A stretch of 64,000 nucleotides of DNA, taken from the NCBI RefSeq assembly GCF_963576675.1, contig NC_088911.1, positions 134,109,929 through 134,173,928 of the forward strand. Direction: 5' to 3'. Source of the DNA: Euphorbia lathyris. Taxonomy: Eukaryota > Streptophyta > Magnoliopsida > Malpighiales > Euphorbiaceae. Numbering within the stretch: position 1 is the first letter of the stretch; the number at the start of each line of letters is the position of its first letter. Shown here in pieces: positions 42,894 through 54,192 of this stretch. Under the pieces are notes generated by a model, which saw only the letters and a program-made list of their open reading frames with translations, made no database searches and had not been told where the DNA came from. The position numbers and the translations under genes are program-made.

Positions 42894-43690
42894 TTCGATC
42901 GGTGCGGGTTTGCGGCCGATTTGATAATTGTATTTTTTACTCTTCTGAAGATTAATAAATGAAGAATTTCAATATTAAATATTTAATTATTTGTATTTGT
43001 TATTATTTAAAATTCAGTTTAATATCGTCAATTTAAAGTATTTTAATATATTTTAATAGTCTTTTCAATTTGGTTAAACTCAATTTAAATTTCAATCGAT
43101 TAATCATTTAACGGCAAAAAGTCAGTTGCACGCGGAAAGTATATTGCATGAGTTTTAAAAAAGTAAAATGACTAATGTTGGGGTATGAGATTCTAATATC
43201 GGAGAGGAAATGTTTTACAGCTGAGCCAGTAAAAACTTTTTTTAATATGTTTTAATATATTATGTGAATTATGTAATAACATTTCAATACATATGCGACA
43301 AACTTTATTCATGCATCTTACCGTTTTGCAACCGGATTGTAAATTTACTGCATTTATAAGCAAATTGAAAGGACTATCGAAATATTTTAAGCAAGTTGAC
43401 AGAGCTATCGGATCATTTAAAAAGTACAACAGGGAAATCAAATTTTTTTAGATAAATCCAGTGTGTACAAATGATGTATTAAGCCTCAAAACGTTAATGC
43501 ACATCTGAGGATATTTTTGTGGAATTAAAACCAAGTTGTTAATCAACGCAAACAAAGTTGGATTACTCATCCTGATTCTTAGAATTGATTACTTTGGATG
43601 TCTAGTTTTTTTAACACTCTTATCAGATGTTTTTACTTTAAATTTTAAACCCAATAAATCAATTGAATAAAAAAAAAAAAAAAAAAAAAA
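42894..43690. other. BAHD 3' flank with a MULE end
   Basis: 42960-43010 and 43488-43660 match the duplicate flank at 55130-55250 and 56215-56390. Positions 43380-43483 resemble the right end of MULE6. No gene. Confidence 0.55.
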
Positions 43691-43699
43691 CCTAATGCT

Positions 43700-43975
43700 C
43701 TTTTAGCCCCTTAACTTGTCTAAATTGGTCATTTTACCCCCTCAACTTATTGAATGTTCTATTTACCCCTTAACTCCATAAAAGTGGTATTTTTAACCCC
43801 CTCAACTTGTCCATTTATCCCCCCAACTCATAGAATATCCTATTTACCCCCTTAACTCCATAAAAGTGGTATTTCTCACCCCTCAACTCGTCCATTTACC
43901 CCCTCCCCAACTCATAGAATGTCCTATTTACCTCATTAACTCCATAAAAGTGGTATTTCTCACCCGTTACAATCC
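43700..43975. repeat. Tandem repeat of about 83 bp, three copies
   Basis: The word AACTCCATAAAAGTGGTATTT starts at 43772, 43854 and 43938. Units alternate CCCCTCAACTTGTCCATTTA and CAACTCATAGAATGTCCTAT blocks. Confidence 0.9.
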
Positions 43976-43989
43976 GTCATCGAGGCCTA

Positions 43990-44095
43990 AATTGATACAT
44001 TTTTTAAACGTTAAACCTATATTGGTGTTATTTTGTACGTTGAACCTAAATTGATACTTCTCCAAAATCATAGGCCTATTTTGATACCTTATCCC
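43990..44095. repeat. Isolated end of the MULE1 family
   Basis: GAGGCCTAAATTGATAC, ACGTTAAACCTATATTGGTG and TTTTGATACCTTATC match the right end of MULE1 (51660-51806). Confidence 0.7.
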
Positions 44096-44190
44096 TACAT
44101 ATAATGTTTTTAACTTGTTTATATTAATGTTTTTTTTATCAAAAAAAAAAAATGTTCTTATTATTTGTATCTTTTATTCATTCTTTCTCT

Positions 44191-45492
44191 TGGTGTACAA
44201 CGTTTGTCCTATTTCACACTTTGGTGTACAACCTTCAATTTGTCTCACTAATATACACGAACTTATAGGTGACCTCCCACTTTAGTATATGGCCGGTTAA
44301 AATGACCGGTCAACGCGCCATGTCACCAGTTTGACTGGTCAAAAAGTCAAAATTGATCCATAATTAATTAAAATGTCTAAAATACCCCCTTATTATATTT
44401 TCCTCCTAAATAACAAAAGGTACAATTTGCATCTCTCTCTAAAACCACTTGCATCTCTAGTTAACTCTCTCTCTCTCTCTAAAACTATCGTTGGCTCTCG
44501 TTTTCTCTCTCTAAACTCTCTGTGGCTCTCCTTTTCTCTCATCAACAAAGGCAATTACTTCAGAATCTGATGAAACCAAACCCAGTTGAGGCCAAAATCC
44601 GAGTCACCAACTCACCGTCGTCATCATCATCAATCAAAATTGTTAATCCAAAATTAGGAATAAATTTAATAATAAAAACAAAATGCTAAGACTGTTTTAC
44701 GATGGGTTTCAGATCCCCCATCATCTTCTATTCATACTTAGACAAAATTCATGACACACACCTCACTAAAAACCTCTTCTCTCCCCCTTTTTCTTTTGCT
44801 TTTTTCCTCACTAAATCCTAATTCCATGAATTGAGCCCAGACTTCTGCTCAACTCTGTTATTGTCTTTCCTACTTCATTTATGTGTATTGTCTTTTCCTC
44901 CTGTTTGCTCCTGTTTTGAACACGACTTGCCAAATGACAACCAAAGATAGCAGATCAGAGAAAGTGAGGCGAATTTTCCAGAAATTTGATGGTAATCGTG
45001 ATGGAGGACTTAACGGAGAAGAAATGGCTGCCCTAGTGGTCGCCGTTAATCCTTGGGTTAAATTCAGCCACAAACAAATCAATCCCATTCTTGATGAAGT
45101 GTTTTGTACTTATGGCGAGTTTATTGACGGGGATAAAGGTTTGACCCACGACGGCCTCTTGCGTACTGGAGCCGGTGATGTATTTTATGATACCTGGAAA
45201 ATTAGAAAGTATAAAGAGAGACTATGCAACTGCTATTTTGGAAATGGAAGAAGATGGGTATAATGGAAAAAGATGGAGGATAGGATACAAAGGTAATTGA
45301 ATATAAGTGGGTCCCATGTTTTTAAGGAATTAGTTGAAAAAAAAAAGTGAAATCGTAGGGTTGACCGGTTTGACTGGTCATTTTTACCTGCTGTACACCA
45401 AAATGGGAGGTCACCTATAAATTCGTATATATTAGTGAGACAAATTAAAGGTTGTACATCAAAGTGTGAAATAGGGCAAAGGTTGTACACCA
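44191..45492. mobile_element. Pack-MULE (MULE5), about 1.3 kb
   Basis: Inverted ends of about 200 bp starting TGGTGTACAAC, with CACACTTTGGTGTACAACC, TTATAGGTGACCTCCCA and ACCGGTCA on both arms. Family as MULE4. No convincing target duplication. It carries an EF-hand exon (44934-45263). Confidence 0.8.
44934..45263 (+). pseudogene. Captured EF-hand exon of a TPR/EF-hand protein
   Basis: From ATG 44934: RSEKVRRIFQKFDGNRDGGL, EEMAALVVAVNPWVKFS, NPILDEVFCTYGEFIDG and KGLTHDGLLRT. This closely follows the N-terminus of the plant calcium-binding TPR proteins of the Arabidopsis At1g05150/At2g32450 type. The EF-hand loop is D-G-N-R-D-G-G-L. After LLRT the family reads YDDGAGDV; here three residues are missing and similarity ends after GAGDV. 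The upstream region to 44830 looks like a 5' UTR. Only the first exon was taken, so the TPR part is absent. Confidence 0.78.
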
Positions 45493-46379
45493 TTAATGAA
45501 ATTTACCCCTTTTTTTTGCTAGTTAAATTTTGATTATCTAATTATTGTAATACAATATTATTATAATAAACACATGACGGATCAATGTAATTATCAAATT
45601 AAAATAAAATAAGCCTCTACCGGGCAATTAATATTAAGTACAGATTGTAAAAAAGACGGAACAACATCAACAAACATGGGACAAGAATAAGAACGAGAGG
45701 ACTTCGCTAAAGAGTGAGACACCACGTTCGCTTATCGCCTTGCAAAACAAACAGAATAATTGTTGTTAAGAAGAAGAGAACGACAACAGGACACCAACGA
45801 ACCAAACTCTGATACATCGTCAGTTTTGGAATTAATAGCATCGACCACAGATTTCGCATCCAACTCAAAAATCACTCACATAATTGTTTTTTTTAATAAC
45901 TCCAAAATAACTCATGCGATTTTGCTGATTTGCAGATGGCGTGGTGTGATTTTTTTTTTTTCAAAACAAGGACTGTTTATCCTCCATTTGCAAAACCAAG
46001 GATTTTTAGATTGATAGTGTCAATTTGACCGTTGATGAACCCAAAGTAGAAAATTCAAAGAATTTGATGATATTTTAAGCAACTTTAATTCATTAATTTT
46101 TTAGTTTTGAGATCATTTACTTGTTAAGCAACTATTCAAAGAATTTCTTTAAATAGTATTTTAATTAGATGTATTAATTATAAAAATAAACATTAATGTT
46201 TATATAATTTTATTACTAATTTCGGGATCGGATCCCCACGGAGCGAGGAGGGCATATCCCCTCCTTGTTTGTATTTCGGGTATAAATTCCCCATCCCCGC
46301 CTTATGGATAATTTTTTCGTGGACACGAAAGGGGACGTGGAATCCCTTCCCTTACAATCCTAATCGAAGCGTGTGCAAC
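45493..46379. other. Non-coding stretch
   Basis: No gene. A GGGATCGGATCCCCACGG block at 46223-46330 is shared with 57195-57260 and probably marks a MITE family. Confidence 0.45.
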
Positions 46380-46700
46380 ACAGACTCATTTTGCCATTTT
46401 TAAAATTTGATCAACAAATGAGATTGTCAGTATTCGAACCTTTGGTCATTTGATCTAAGGAGCTCTGATATCATGCAAACAAATGCTTAACCTACCCCAA
46501 ATTATTCCTCAAAGAAGAATAATTACCTCACATGCATATATAAGGAGTCATGTAATTTAACAATATAAAATTTTTAACACGCTCCCCTTACACTCAAATC
46601 ATTTGGGGAGTGAAGCAAATATCAATGAGTCACTCCATATTGAATATCAGGGCTCTGATACGATGTCAAGGAACCAATTAAACCAAAAATTTAAATTGAT
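46380..46700 (-). repeat. TRIM/LARD-like remnant
   Basis: GCTCTGATATCATG (46450) and GCTCTGATACGATG (46656) are degenerate complements of the TGGTATCAGAGC primer site, and AACACGCTCCCCTTAC is a typical purine-tract complement. No intact LTR pair. Confidence 0.4.
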
Positions 46701-46739
46701 AATTAAGGCCCAAGAATAACTCTAAAATGAATATGAACT

Positions 46740-46985
46740 AAAAAAATTGAATGAATAAGTTGTAAAAATACACCTAATATTGACAAGTTGTGTTAATTTT
46801 AGAAATTATTAAAAAAAACACAGTTATTTTATTTTCGTATTCTGCATCAGTTGCATATTAGTTGGTTCTAACTCTTTTTTACGTTTCGTAATTTCATAAG
46901 AGAATTGGATATTAATATTTTTAAATTCGACAGAATATTTAATTTTTTTGTTCAACCGTACAGAACACAATGGATTTTTTTTTAC
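46740..46985. repeat. AT-rich repeat, copy 2
   Basis: Matches 57400-57640 and 22795-23100 (GCATATTAGTTGGTTCT, GAATTGGATATTAATATTTT). Confidence 0.6.
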
Positions 46986-48524
46986 GTGTATATGCATATG
47001 TTTTACAACAAAACTCGGCTCGAAAGCTCTCAAACAGACTTTGGTATAGACTCATGAATAAGTTCATGAACAAATTCGATTATAATATTCATGACTTTCT
47101 TGTTTGTTTATGTATAACTTTAATTATTACTTATAAATACATTTTGTTTTATTACTCTCTTTGTTCTATTGTAGAAGTCGTTTTAGTTTTTTCCAAAATA
47201 TAAATAATTCTAGCTTTTTAAGAATTTTTAGTTTGGTTTTTCCGACTAAGTATTGAATTTTTGTCTTGGTTTTCAATGTATCCATATGTTTTTTGTTTTT
47301 AACATTTCAAGTCTTATTCCACAATCATTATAAGAGAATTTTTTTATGTTAATCAATGTAAATCCATTAATTTGACTTGTATTAATTGTATTTTTTAATT
47401 TGTGTAGAACATCTTAAAATGACTTATATAATTTATGTTGTTTGTTTTATTAATTTATGTTGTTTGTTTTATTATGGAATTTTTAGAATGGTTATATATA
47501 ATAATTAAGTTTAATAAAAATAATAGTAATATGAACTTATGAAAAATATATATAAAAAAAAGGTTGTTTAGAAATTTACAATCATAATATCGACATTAAT
47601 CCCGAAGTGTATGTAGTTATTTCCAACCAACAACCAGTCTCTACTATTAGTTCTTCAATTTTGAAACCAAAAAATGGTCTTAAATTAATGGTCTCTCACT
47701 TAGCCACCAATGAGCAACCAAAATATTGTCGGCAACCATTATTGCAAATCATTACAATAAGAAAAAAAAAAGGTACTAAAATAGGTCTAAGGTTTTTGGG
47801 AAAGTACTGATTTAGGTTTAACGTTCAAAATAGCACCAATTTAGGCTTAACGTTTACAACATAATATCAATTTAGGCTTAACGTTTACAATATAGCATCA
47901 ATTTAGGCCTCACATATATAGCACCAATATAGGCTTAACGTTTATAAAATAATACGAATTTAAGCTTAACGTTTACAAAATATATACAATTTAAGCTAAA
48001 CGTCATAATTAAATTAAGGGAAAAGTACAAAAATAAACCTTGTGGTTACACCTATTTTCAATTACAGCCTTGTGGTTTAAAAATTTACAAAATGATGCTT
48101 TGAGGTTCATTCCGTTAGCAAACACATACCAAATTGACTAACAGTGTTAAAAATCAAAGTGAAAAGAGTTAATTTGATCCTTATATTTATTTATTTTGCA
48201 AATTAACTCTCCCTTATTATCTAATTATCACAAACAAACCCTAAAATTAAAAATAAAAATCAAATACACCTTCTCTTCTATCTCTCTAATTTTTTTCTCT
48301 CTCTCTTCTCTCTCTAAAAATACAAAAATCAAATACAACTTGGTATGGAGAAATAAAACAAAAACACAATTTATTTCTTCATTAGATGAAATTTTCATTC
48401 GTTTTAGCTGATTAAAACTGAAAGGCAAAAGTTCAAATAAAAAAGGGGAATGGTGACAAGGAACCCAACCCAATTTATAACCTGATCATCAAATAACACT
48501 AATAATAAGGGCATATCAAACTAA

Positions 48525-50131
48525 GGGAAAATTACAAATCTAGGTGAAATGGGAGGCTCATTTATATATTAAACTCATTTACTAATTCTACTACATATCT
48601 AGACTGATTTTGTGTTATTTACGCGGAGCTCGCCCCATCCCGTCTGACTTCGCATATTCACCCATATGCGAAGCCTGCGAAGTTAATGTTTCGATTTACT
48701 TAATGAATTTAGTTCGCATATGCGAAGCCTGCGAAGCTGAAGTTTGTTTTGCTTGATGAATTTAATTCGCATGTGCGAATGCTGGATATGATTTGAAGCT
48801 AATACGCGAAGTGGTATATAACAAAAATTGGCAAACAACAACGGATTCGAACATTAAAATCATAACATTATCAAAATTTACAACAAGATTGCCACAATAA
48901 CAACATTCAAATCATAACATTATCAAAATTTACAACAAGATTGCCACAATGAACTCTACTAACCAATCATTTTAAAGTGAAACTAACTAATCCGGTACCA
49001 AGATTACTCATCCACTTCAAAATTGGCACCGGATTAAGTTAGGTCCACTTTGAAGATTGGCACCATGGGATGGACGTGTCCCATGGTGCACCCCGAGATT
49101 GACACAACCTCTCCTAACGAATCATTTCAGGAGTGAATGTGTCAATCTTGGGGAAGTTCATCCCTATACAGGAAGGAAAATCATCTTCCCTACAGCCCAG
49201 TATGCCGCCTTCCAGAAAGGGATGTTACATATTCAACCATCTACGGAAAAAATTAACCGTGTTAGTTATGAAAAATGACGATTTTGGCTTCGCGAAATGA
49301 AAATTAGCGAAGCATGCGAATGTAAATGTGCAGGGGAAGAGGTGATTTTACTTCGCATATCGATTTTTTTGCGAAGTCTGCGAGGTCTGAAATGTGACTA
49401 TCTACGTCGCATATCGATGCTTTCGCGAAGTCTGCGAGGTCTAAAACGTGAGGATCTATTCGCACACTTCTCGAACTAATCGATTCGCGAGGTAGATCCA
49501 TACGTTTCAGACTCTTTCTCTTCGCAGAACTTCGCGAAATCATCAATTCACGAAGTAGATCATCACTTTCCAGGCTCGTTCTCTTCGCAAAGCTTAGCGA
49601 AACCATCGATTGCGAAGTGAATTCATGAAAAAACGCAGAAATAAAAAACAGATACTTACATTTTTCGCCCCTTTTACCCCCAAAAGCGACAATAACAATA
49701 TGATAACATGGGAAGAACAAAGCAAATAACATAGAAAAACCATTTCTTTGATGGTAACAAGAAGAAAGAAACCAAGCAACGAACAAGAAGATGAAAAACC
49801 ATGACTTCGTTTTCTAAGGTTGGGAAGTTGCAGAATCAAGAGATGAAGAGGGGAAAAAGAGAAATTCATTGTGATTTTGACTAAATGGTGCAGATTTCGT
49901 GCAATTTAAAGGAAGAAAGGAAAATCAAAAGTCTTGAAATCATTAATGTTGGAGCAACTTTTCGCATAACCAAGGAGATAGAGGGAGCGGCGATTCGCAA
50001 GTGATGGAAGTGGGAAGGTCAGGGGTATTTTTGGAAAGTCACACAAAATCAGTCTAGATATGTAGTAGAATTAGTAAATGGGTTTAATATGTAAATGGGT
50101 CTCCCATTTGACCCAGTTTTGTAATTTTCCC
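48525..50131. mobile_element. MULE (MULE3, copy 1), 1607 bp
   Basis: Ends GGGAAAATTACAAATCTAGG and GGGAAAATTACAAAACTGGG (inverted). A perfect 10 bp ATCAAACTAA flanks it (48515-48524 and 50132-50141). The interior at 49270-49620 is a run of CTTCGCGAA/TGCGAAG units of about 52 bp, first direct then inverted. ORFs inside are repeat translations. Confidence 0.92.
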
Positions 50132-50222
50132 ATCAAACTAATTACTTATAGTATCAATTAAAAACAGTAATTAAACTAAGAAAATATTAACATAAAACCA
50201 TAAAATGCTACATTGACTATAA

Positions 50223-50804
50223 TTAGAAAGAGAAGCGAGCTTTTCTGGTTAATCCTAAAACCATAGGAAAATTAACCATTCCATCTCCATCTTTATCGAC
50301 CTTTCTAATAATTTCTTTACAATCTTCGCTTCTTCTTCCTTGTTTTAATCCCATAAAACATAACACCGATCCTAATTCTTCAACTGATATTAATCCATCT
50401 TTATCCCTATCAAATACCACAGAAGCTTCTTTCAGATCCACATCTTCTTCTTCGGTGTCATCTTTCCTATTTTGACACAAGCTGCAAAACTCATTGAAAT
50501 CAATCAATCCGTATCCATTTGAATCGACTTTCACTAACATTTCTTCCACTTCTTTCTCCGTCATGAAGATTCTGATGTTGTTGAGAGAATCTATCAGCTC
50601 TTGCTTGGTTATAAATCTGTTGCCGTTTTTGTCAAACGTCGCAAACACACTCTTGAACTCATAGTTGAAGTCGGTGTTGTTATCATTGCGAGTGATTTCT
50701 GGATCGCGTTTTTGCAGTAGGAGAAGGGCGATTGGAGAAGAAAGAGTTAGGAAGCCATGAATAGAGATGCTTGGGAGGGGGAAAGAAGTAGAGAAAGGCA
50801 GCAA
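50223..50804 (-). CDS. Calmodulin-like protein with four EF-hands, inside a Pack-MULE
   Basis: 193 residues, intronless. A hydrophobic N-terminus (about 1-32, PLPSISIHGFLTLSS and IALLLL) is followed by four EF-hand loops at about 58-69 (DKNGNRFITKQE), 94-105 (DSNGYGLIDFNE), 132-143 (DRDKDGLISVEE) and 169-180 (DKDGDGMVNFPM). EF1 has Arg for the usual Gly and EF4 lacks the final Glu, so binding at EF4 is doubtful. GLKQG between EF3 and EF4 is typical of the CML5/MSS3-type calcium sensors with an N-terminal membrane-anchor segment. It lies between MULE2 ends, so this is a captured copy. The frame is intact and may be expressed or may be a young pseudogene. Confidence 0.75.
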   Translation of the reverse strand: MLPFSTSFPLPSISIHGFLTLSSPIALLLLQKRDPEITRNDNNTDFNYEFKSVFATFDKNGNRFITKQELIDSLNNIRIFMTEKEVEEMLVKVDSNGYGLIDFNEFCSLCQNRKDDTEEEDVDLKEASVVFDRDKDGLISVEELGSVLCFMGLKQGRRSEDCKEIIRKVDKDGDGMVNFPMVLGLTRKARFSF

Positions 50805-51141
50805 AGAAAGAAAGTAATGGACATTGCCAAGAAAGAAGGAGAAAGGGAAAGGTACAAAGAATGATGAGAGGTGGAAGATGGTGTAATTGATTTTTATTTT
50901 TTATTTTTGGGTTTTATTTATGATAATTAGATAATAAGATGGGTTAATTTATAAAATAAATAAATATAAGGATCAAATTAACTCTTTTCTCTTTGACTTT
51001 TAACACCGTTAGTCAATTTGGTATGTGTTTGCTAACAGAATGAACCTCAATGTACCAGTTTGTAAACTTTTAAACCACAAGGGTGTCGATCGAAAACATG
51101 TGTAACACAAAGTTTATTTTTGTACTTTTCCCTTAAATTAA

Positions 51142-51600
51142 TCATATTATATTCTTTCCCTATTAACTTTATATATGTTATCTTTTTTATTTAGTTCTAT
51201 CTTTTTATTTATTATAATACAATTAATTAGTATTCTTGTTTTTCATCTATGGTTTCATGACTACTAAATTTCATTGCTCATGTAATATATGCAAAATAAA
51301 AGTAATTGAATATCCACGATATTTCGAACACTGACATATATCAATATTATTTTAACTAGTGTTCGAAATATTGTGGATATTCAATTACTTTTATTTTGCA
51401 TATATTACATGAGCCATGGAATTTAGGAGTCATGGAATGGTTGATGAAAAACAAATATAAGGTTTTAATGGACAATGATATTAGTTAATTGCATTATAAT
51501 AAATAAGAAAATAGAACTATATAAAAATATAACATATAAAGTTAATAGGGAAAGAATATAATATAGTTAATTTAATTGTAACATTTAGCTTAAATTGTAT
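51142..51600. repeat. Hairpin core of MULE1
   Basis: An inverted repeat centred near 51343. The central arms (51268-51335 and 51352-51418) are near perfect, e.g. CATGTAATATATGCAAAATA and its complement. Confidence 0.9.
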
Positions 51601-52019
51601 ATATTTTATAAACGTTAAGCTTAAATTCGTACTATTTTGTAAACGTTACGCCTTGTACGTGAGGCCTAAATTGATGTTATATTGTAAATGTTAAGCCTAA
51701 ATTGATATTATGTTGTAAACGTTAAACCTATATTGGTGCTATTTTGAACGTTGAGCCTAAATTGGTACTTTCCCAAAAACCTTAAACTTATTTTGGTACC
51801 TTATCTAAAAAAAAATGGTCTCAAAGTTTTAGCAACCTTACAACTACCAACAGATTCATTTTGGTTGCTAAGTATAAAAATCCGGTTGCTAACTGTATTA
51901 AAGGCCGGTTTAGCAACCAGATTTTTTTATTGTTAATTGTTGTTTTTCTTGTAATCACATATGCATAATTAATATATATTTAGTAAACTAATCAAATACT
52001 CAATTAAATAATTATTTCA

Positions 52020-52250
52020 TAACACTTTACAATTTATTTCATATATAAAATTTGATTTAATGTATTTTTTTTGTTTGCTTTCTTATATAAAGCTCATGTA
52101 TCCTACTTTCTTATTTAAAGTTCAGGTGTCCTACCTCATCCGTATCCCAAGTTATGTGGATGCAAATTTAAAGAATTTATTATTATTATTACTAAATTAA
52201 AAAAATTCAACATAAATTTTAGTTCTAAATTAGTTGACTCATCATTTTTT
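52020..52250 (+). other. Promoter region of a lost BAHD gene copy
   Basis: TTATATAAAGCTCATG, TTATTTAAAGTTCAGG and TTATGTGGATGCAAATTTAAAG parallel 21470-21620 and the upstream region at 41310-41440. The coding region is gone; the stop end of the same lost gene seems to be at 54148. Confidence 0.55.
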
Positions 52251-52264
52251 CTCGGCCCACTACG

Positions 52265-53420
52265 ATAAATGCGTTTGTCGTGATCCAGAAAGTCAAACTT
52301 GTTATGTTAATACATTTATATAACATTAAAGCTTCAAAAAATATAATATCTGAAATGTTTACCACCCAATTGTTGTCTCTCATAAAACCATCATTGGAAA
52401 GTAGCTCTGATATACTCTGCCAACATTGTTATAGGTAAACGTCTTCCTACCACCATAACCACGTTCCATGATTCTGCAATGTTTGTGATCATACGACGGG
52501 TATGAAAGTATGCACGTGACCATTTCTGGATACCGGCTTGCTCTAAATATTCTGCTGTGGGGTGATTTAGTTGTCGAAGTCAAGAAAATGCCTCGTTAAA
52601 ATCAGAAACTCTATAAGCTTTAGCAGCTCGCCAGTACCCTCATTTATCTTTCTAATTTTTTGGAATTTAGCTTTTACATTCATTATCAGATGTTGACAAT
52701 AACATTCATGGATTTCATTGAAAACATTAAATTCAAGGCATAATCAATTCCCTTGTGCCTATCCGAGATTATGTCAAAATTCTCTATATCCCCAATACAT
52801 TTTTTAAACTTGGTCATAAACCAAGTTCATGCCTTTGTTGCTCTCGCTTGGTCCAACCCCAAATGCAATAGGATAAATCTGGTTATTACCATCTTTGTCA
52901 ACTGCAATGTATAATTGGTCGGGATATTTACCTTTTAAAAACGCTCGTCAACACAAAGAATAGGTCAAATATGTTATTTAAATGCTCTGAGTGAAGGACC
53001 AAATGCTGGAAAGAAGTACTTGAAGTGATCATCGTCGTTAGTTTCAATATGTGCCATCGTACTCGGGTTGCATTTTTTCAAGGTCTCATAGTAGTGCGGT
53101 AACAACATAAATGACTTTTCTGGTGAATCTCTCTCATCTTCTAACGCCCAACATCTTGCTCTCCAAGCTTGCATGTAAGACATGTTGATTTTATACACTT
53201 GCTCAAAATCTTTCACAATGTCCTTTGGTCTATGCACTCTATCCTTGAGATCAAACTTATCCGCAAGTAGTATGTCATCAACTTGTTTCCCTGTTTATCT
53301 ATGATGTGGTAACATTTGATCTCTGGCACATGTGTGTTTGTTCATTTCATCCATTCTTCGGAGTCTGAACATATCAGAATTTGTTCATTTTCGTTGAAAG
53401 CCGAATCAACTTCGATTCAC
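52265..53420 (-). pseudogene. MuDR-type MULE transposase, decayed
   Basis: Read in several frames: RPKDIVKDFEQVYKINMSYM and AWRARCWALED (52974-53237), then LCVDERFLKGKYPDQLYIAV and DGNNQIYPIAFGV (about 52870-52960, the catalytic DDE start; D of VDERFLKG), and AGIQKWSRAYFHTRRM and TNIAESWNVVM (about 52450-52560). These are hallmarks of plant MULE transposases. At least five stops and frameshifts make it inactive. Confidence 0.85.
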
Positions 53421-54012
53421 CCCCCCCCCCCCATATGTCATGGCTTTTTCCATGATTTTCCATTGGACATTCCACATGATTACACACAAGCAATGATCAG
53501 TTGACATACTGCTACTGTTAACAAACAAGGACAACACAAGTTAGTGTCAAATAATGTACTAAAGGAAGAAAGAAAATAGGCTTCGCAGGTCATGAAATTG
53601 TGAAGCCGGATACTCAAATGTGAATTCGCAGTGCTTCGCAGATTATGAATCTGTGAAGTATGTGTATGTTCTGGCTTCGCGGTTCTATATGATCTGTGAA
53701 GCTTATTTTACTTCGCAGTTTGCGATTTTATGAAGTAAAATCACAAACTGTGAAGCTGTCGGGGAAAAATCTTAAAACTCCAAATAAAGGTTCAATACAC
53801 AAAGCTAACTTCATATACACAAAACCTATGGTTCCAAAAGAATTTATGAATGTAAAACGAATATAATACTTACATGAAGAGTTTATATTTTGGATTGATA
53901 TATGAAAAATGAAAGATTTCTAATGAAGGAGTCTCAATGAATAGTACTATTTTTTTGAAGCTTGGGTTTCCAATAAAAAAAAAGAAGGAAATATCTTAAA
54001 AAAAATGAAATA

Positions 54013-54051
<39 letters not shown>

Positions 54052-54138
54052 GTTTTGTAATGGGTTTAATTATGATATTCATGTATTTGACCCATATATA
54101 AATAGGCTTTCAATTTGGTCCAGTTTTATAATTTTTCC
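53421..54138. repeat. 3' part and right end of a MULE
   Basis: 53577-53765 repeats CTTCGCAG/CTGTGAAG words like the interior of MULE3. 54060-54138 resembles the MULE3 right end (GGTCCAGTTTTATAATTTTTCC). It is probably the same element as the transposase at 52265-53420. A C14 run is at 53420-53433 and a TA repeat at 54016-54045. Confidence 0.55.
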
Positions 54139-54192
54139 ATATTATTATTGTTAATGGGCTTCAAGATATGTAAATTGATACGGTTTAACGAT
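54139..54192 (+). pseudogene. 3' end of a lost BAHD gene copy
   Basis: TTGTTAATGGGCTTCAAGATATGTAA reads VNGLQDM-stop; the intact copy ends VNGFKDM-stop (42870-42893). The next bases also resemble its flank. Confidence 0.7.

Larger units (their letters stand above)
48018..51132. mobile_element. Pack-MULE carrying a calmodulin-like gene (MULE2), 3115 bp
   Basis: Inverted ends of about 220 bp starting GGGAAAAGTACAAAAATAAA. A perfect 9 bp duplication TTAAATTAA flanks it (48009-48017 and 51133-51141). It holds an EF-hand gene (50223-50804) and a later MULE (48525-50131). Confidence 0.93.
47771..51806. mobile_element. Foldback MULE (MULE1), interrupted by MULE2
   Basis: Without MULE2 it is about 0.9 kb and almost entirely one inverted repeat. 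The left arm is 47771-48017 plus 51142 to about 51345; the right arm is about 51345-51806. Arms contain TTTAGGCTTAACGTTTACAA in tandem. Runs of nine A flank it (47762-47770, 51807-51815), consistent with a 9 bp duplication but weak as evidence. Confidence 0.8.
46990..51956. mobile_element. CACTA-like element B, split by the MULE nest
   Basis: 46990-47761 and 51816-51956 together match element A (20240-20890), including GGCTCGAAAGCTC, TTCATGAATAA and AAATGGTCTCAAAGTTTTAG. The right end TTTTTCTTGTAAT resembles the CACTA terminus. The 5' end is missing. The gap is filled by MULE1. Confidence 0.55.

Noticed and set aside
49304..49786. 160-codon ORF on the minus strand
   Set aside because: The repeated DLADFAK-type peptides are translations of the CTTCGCGAA repeat blocks inside MULE3.
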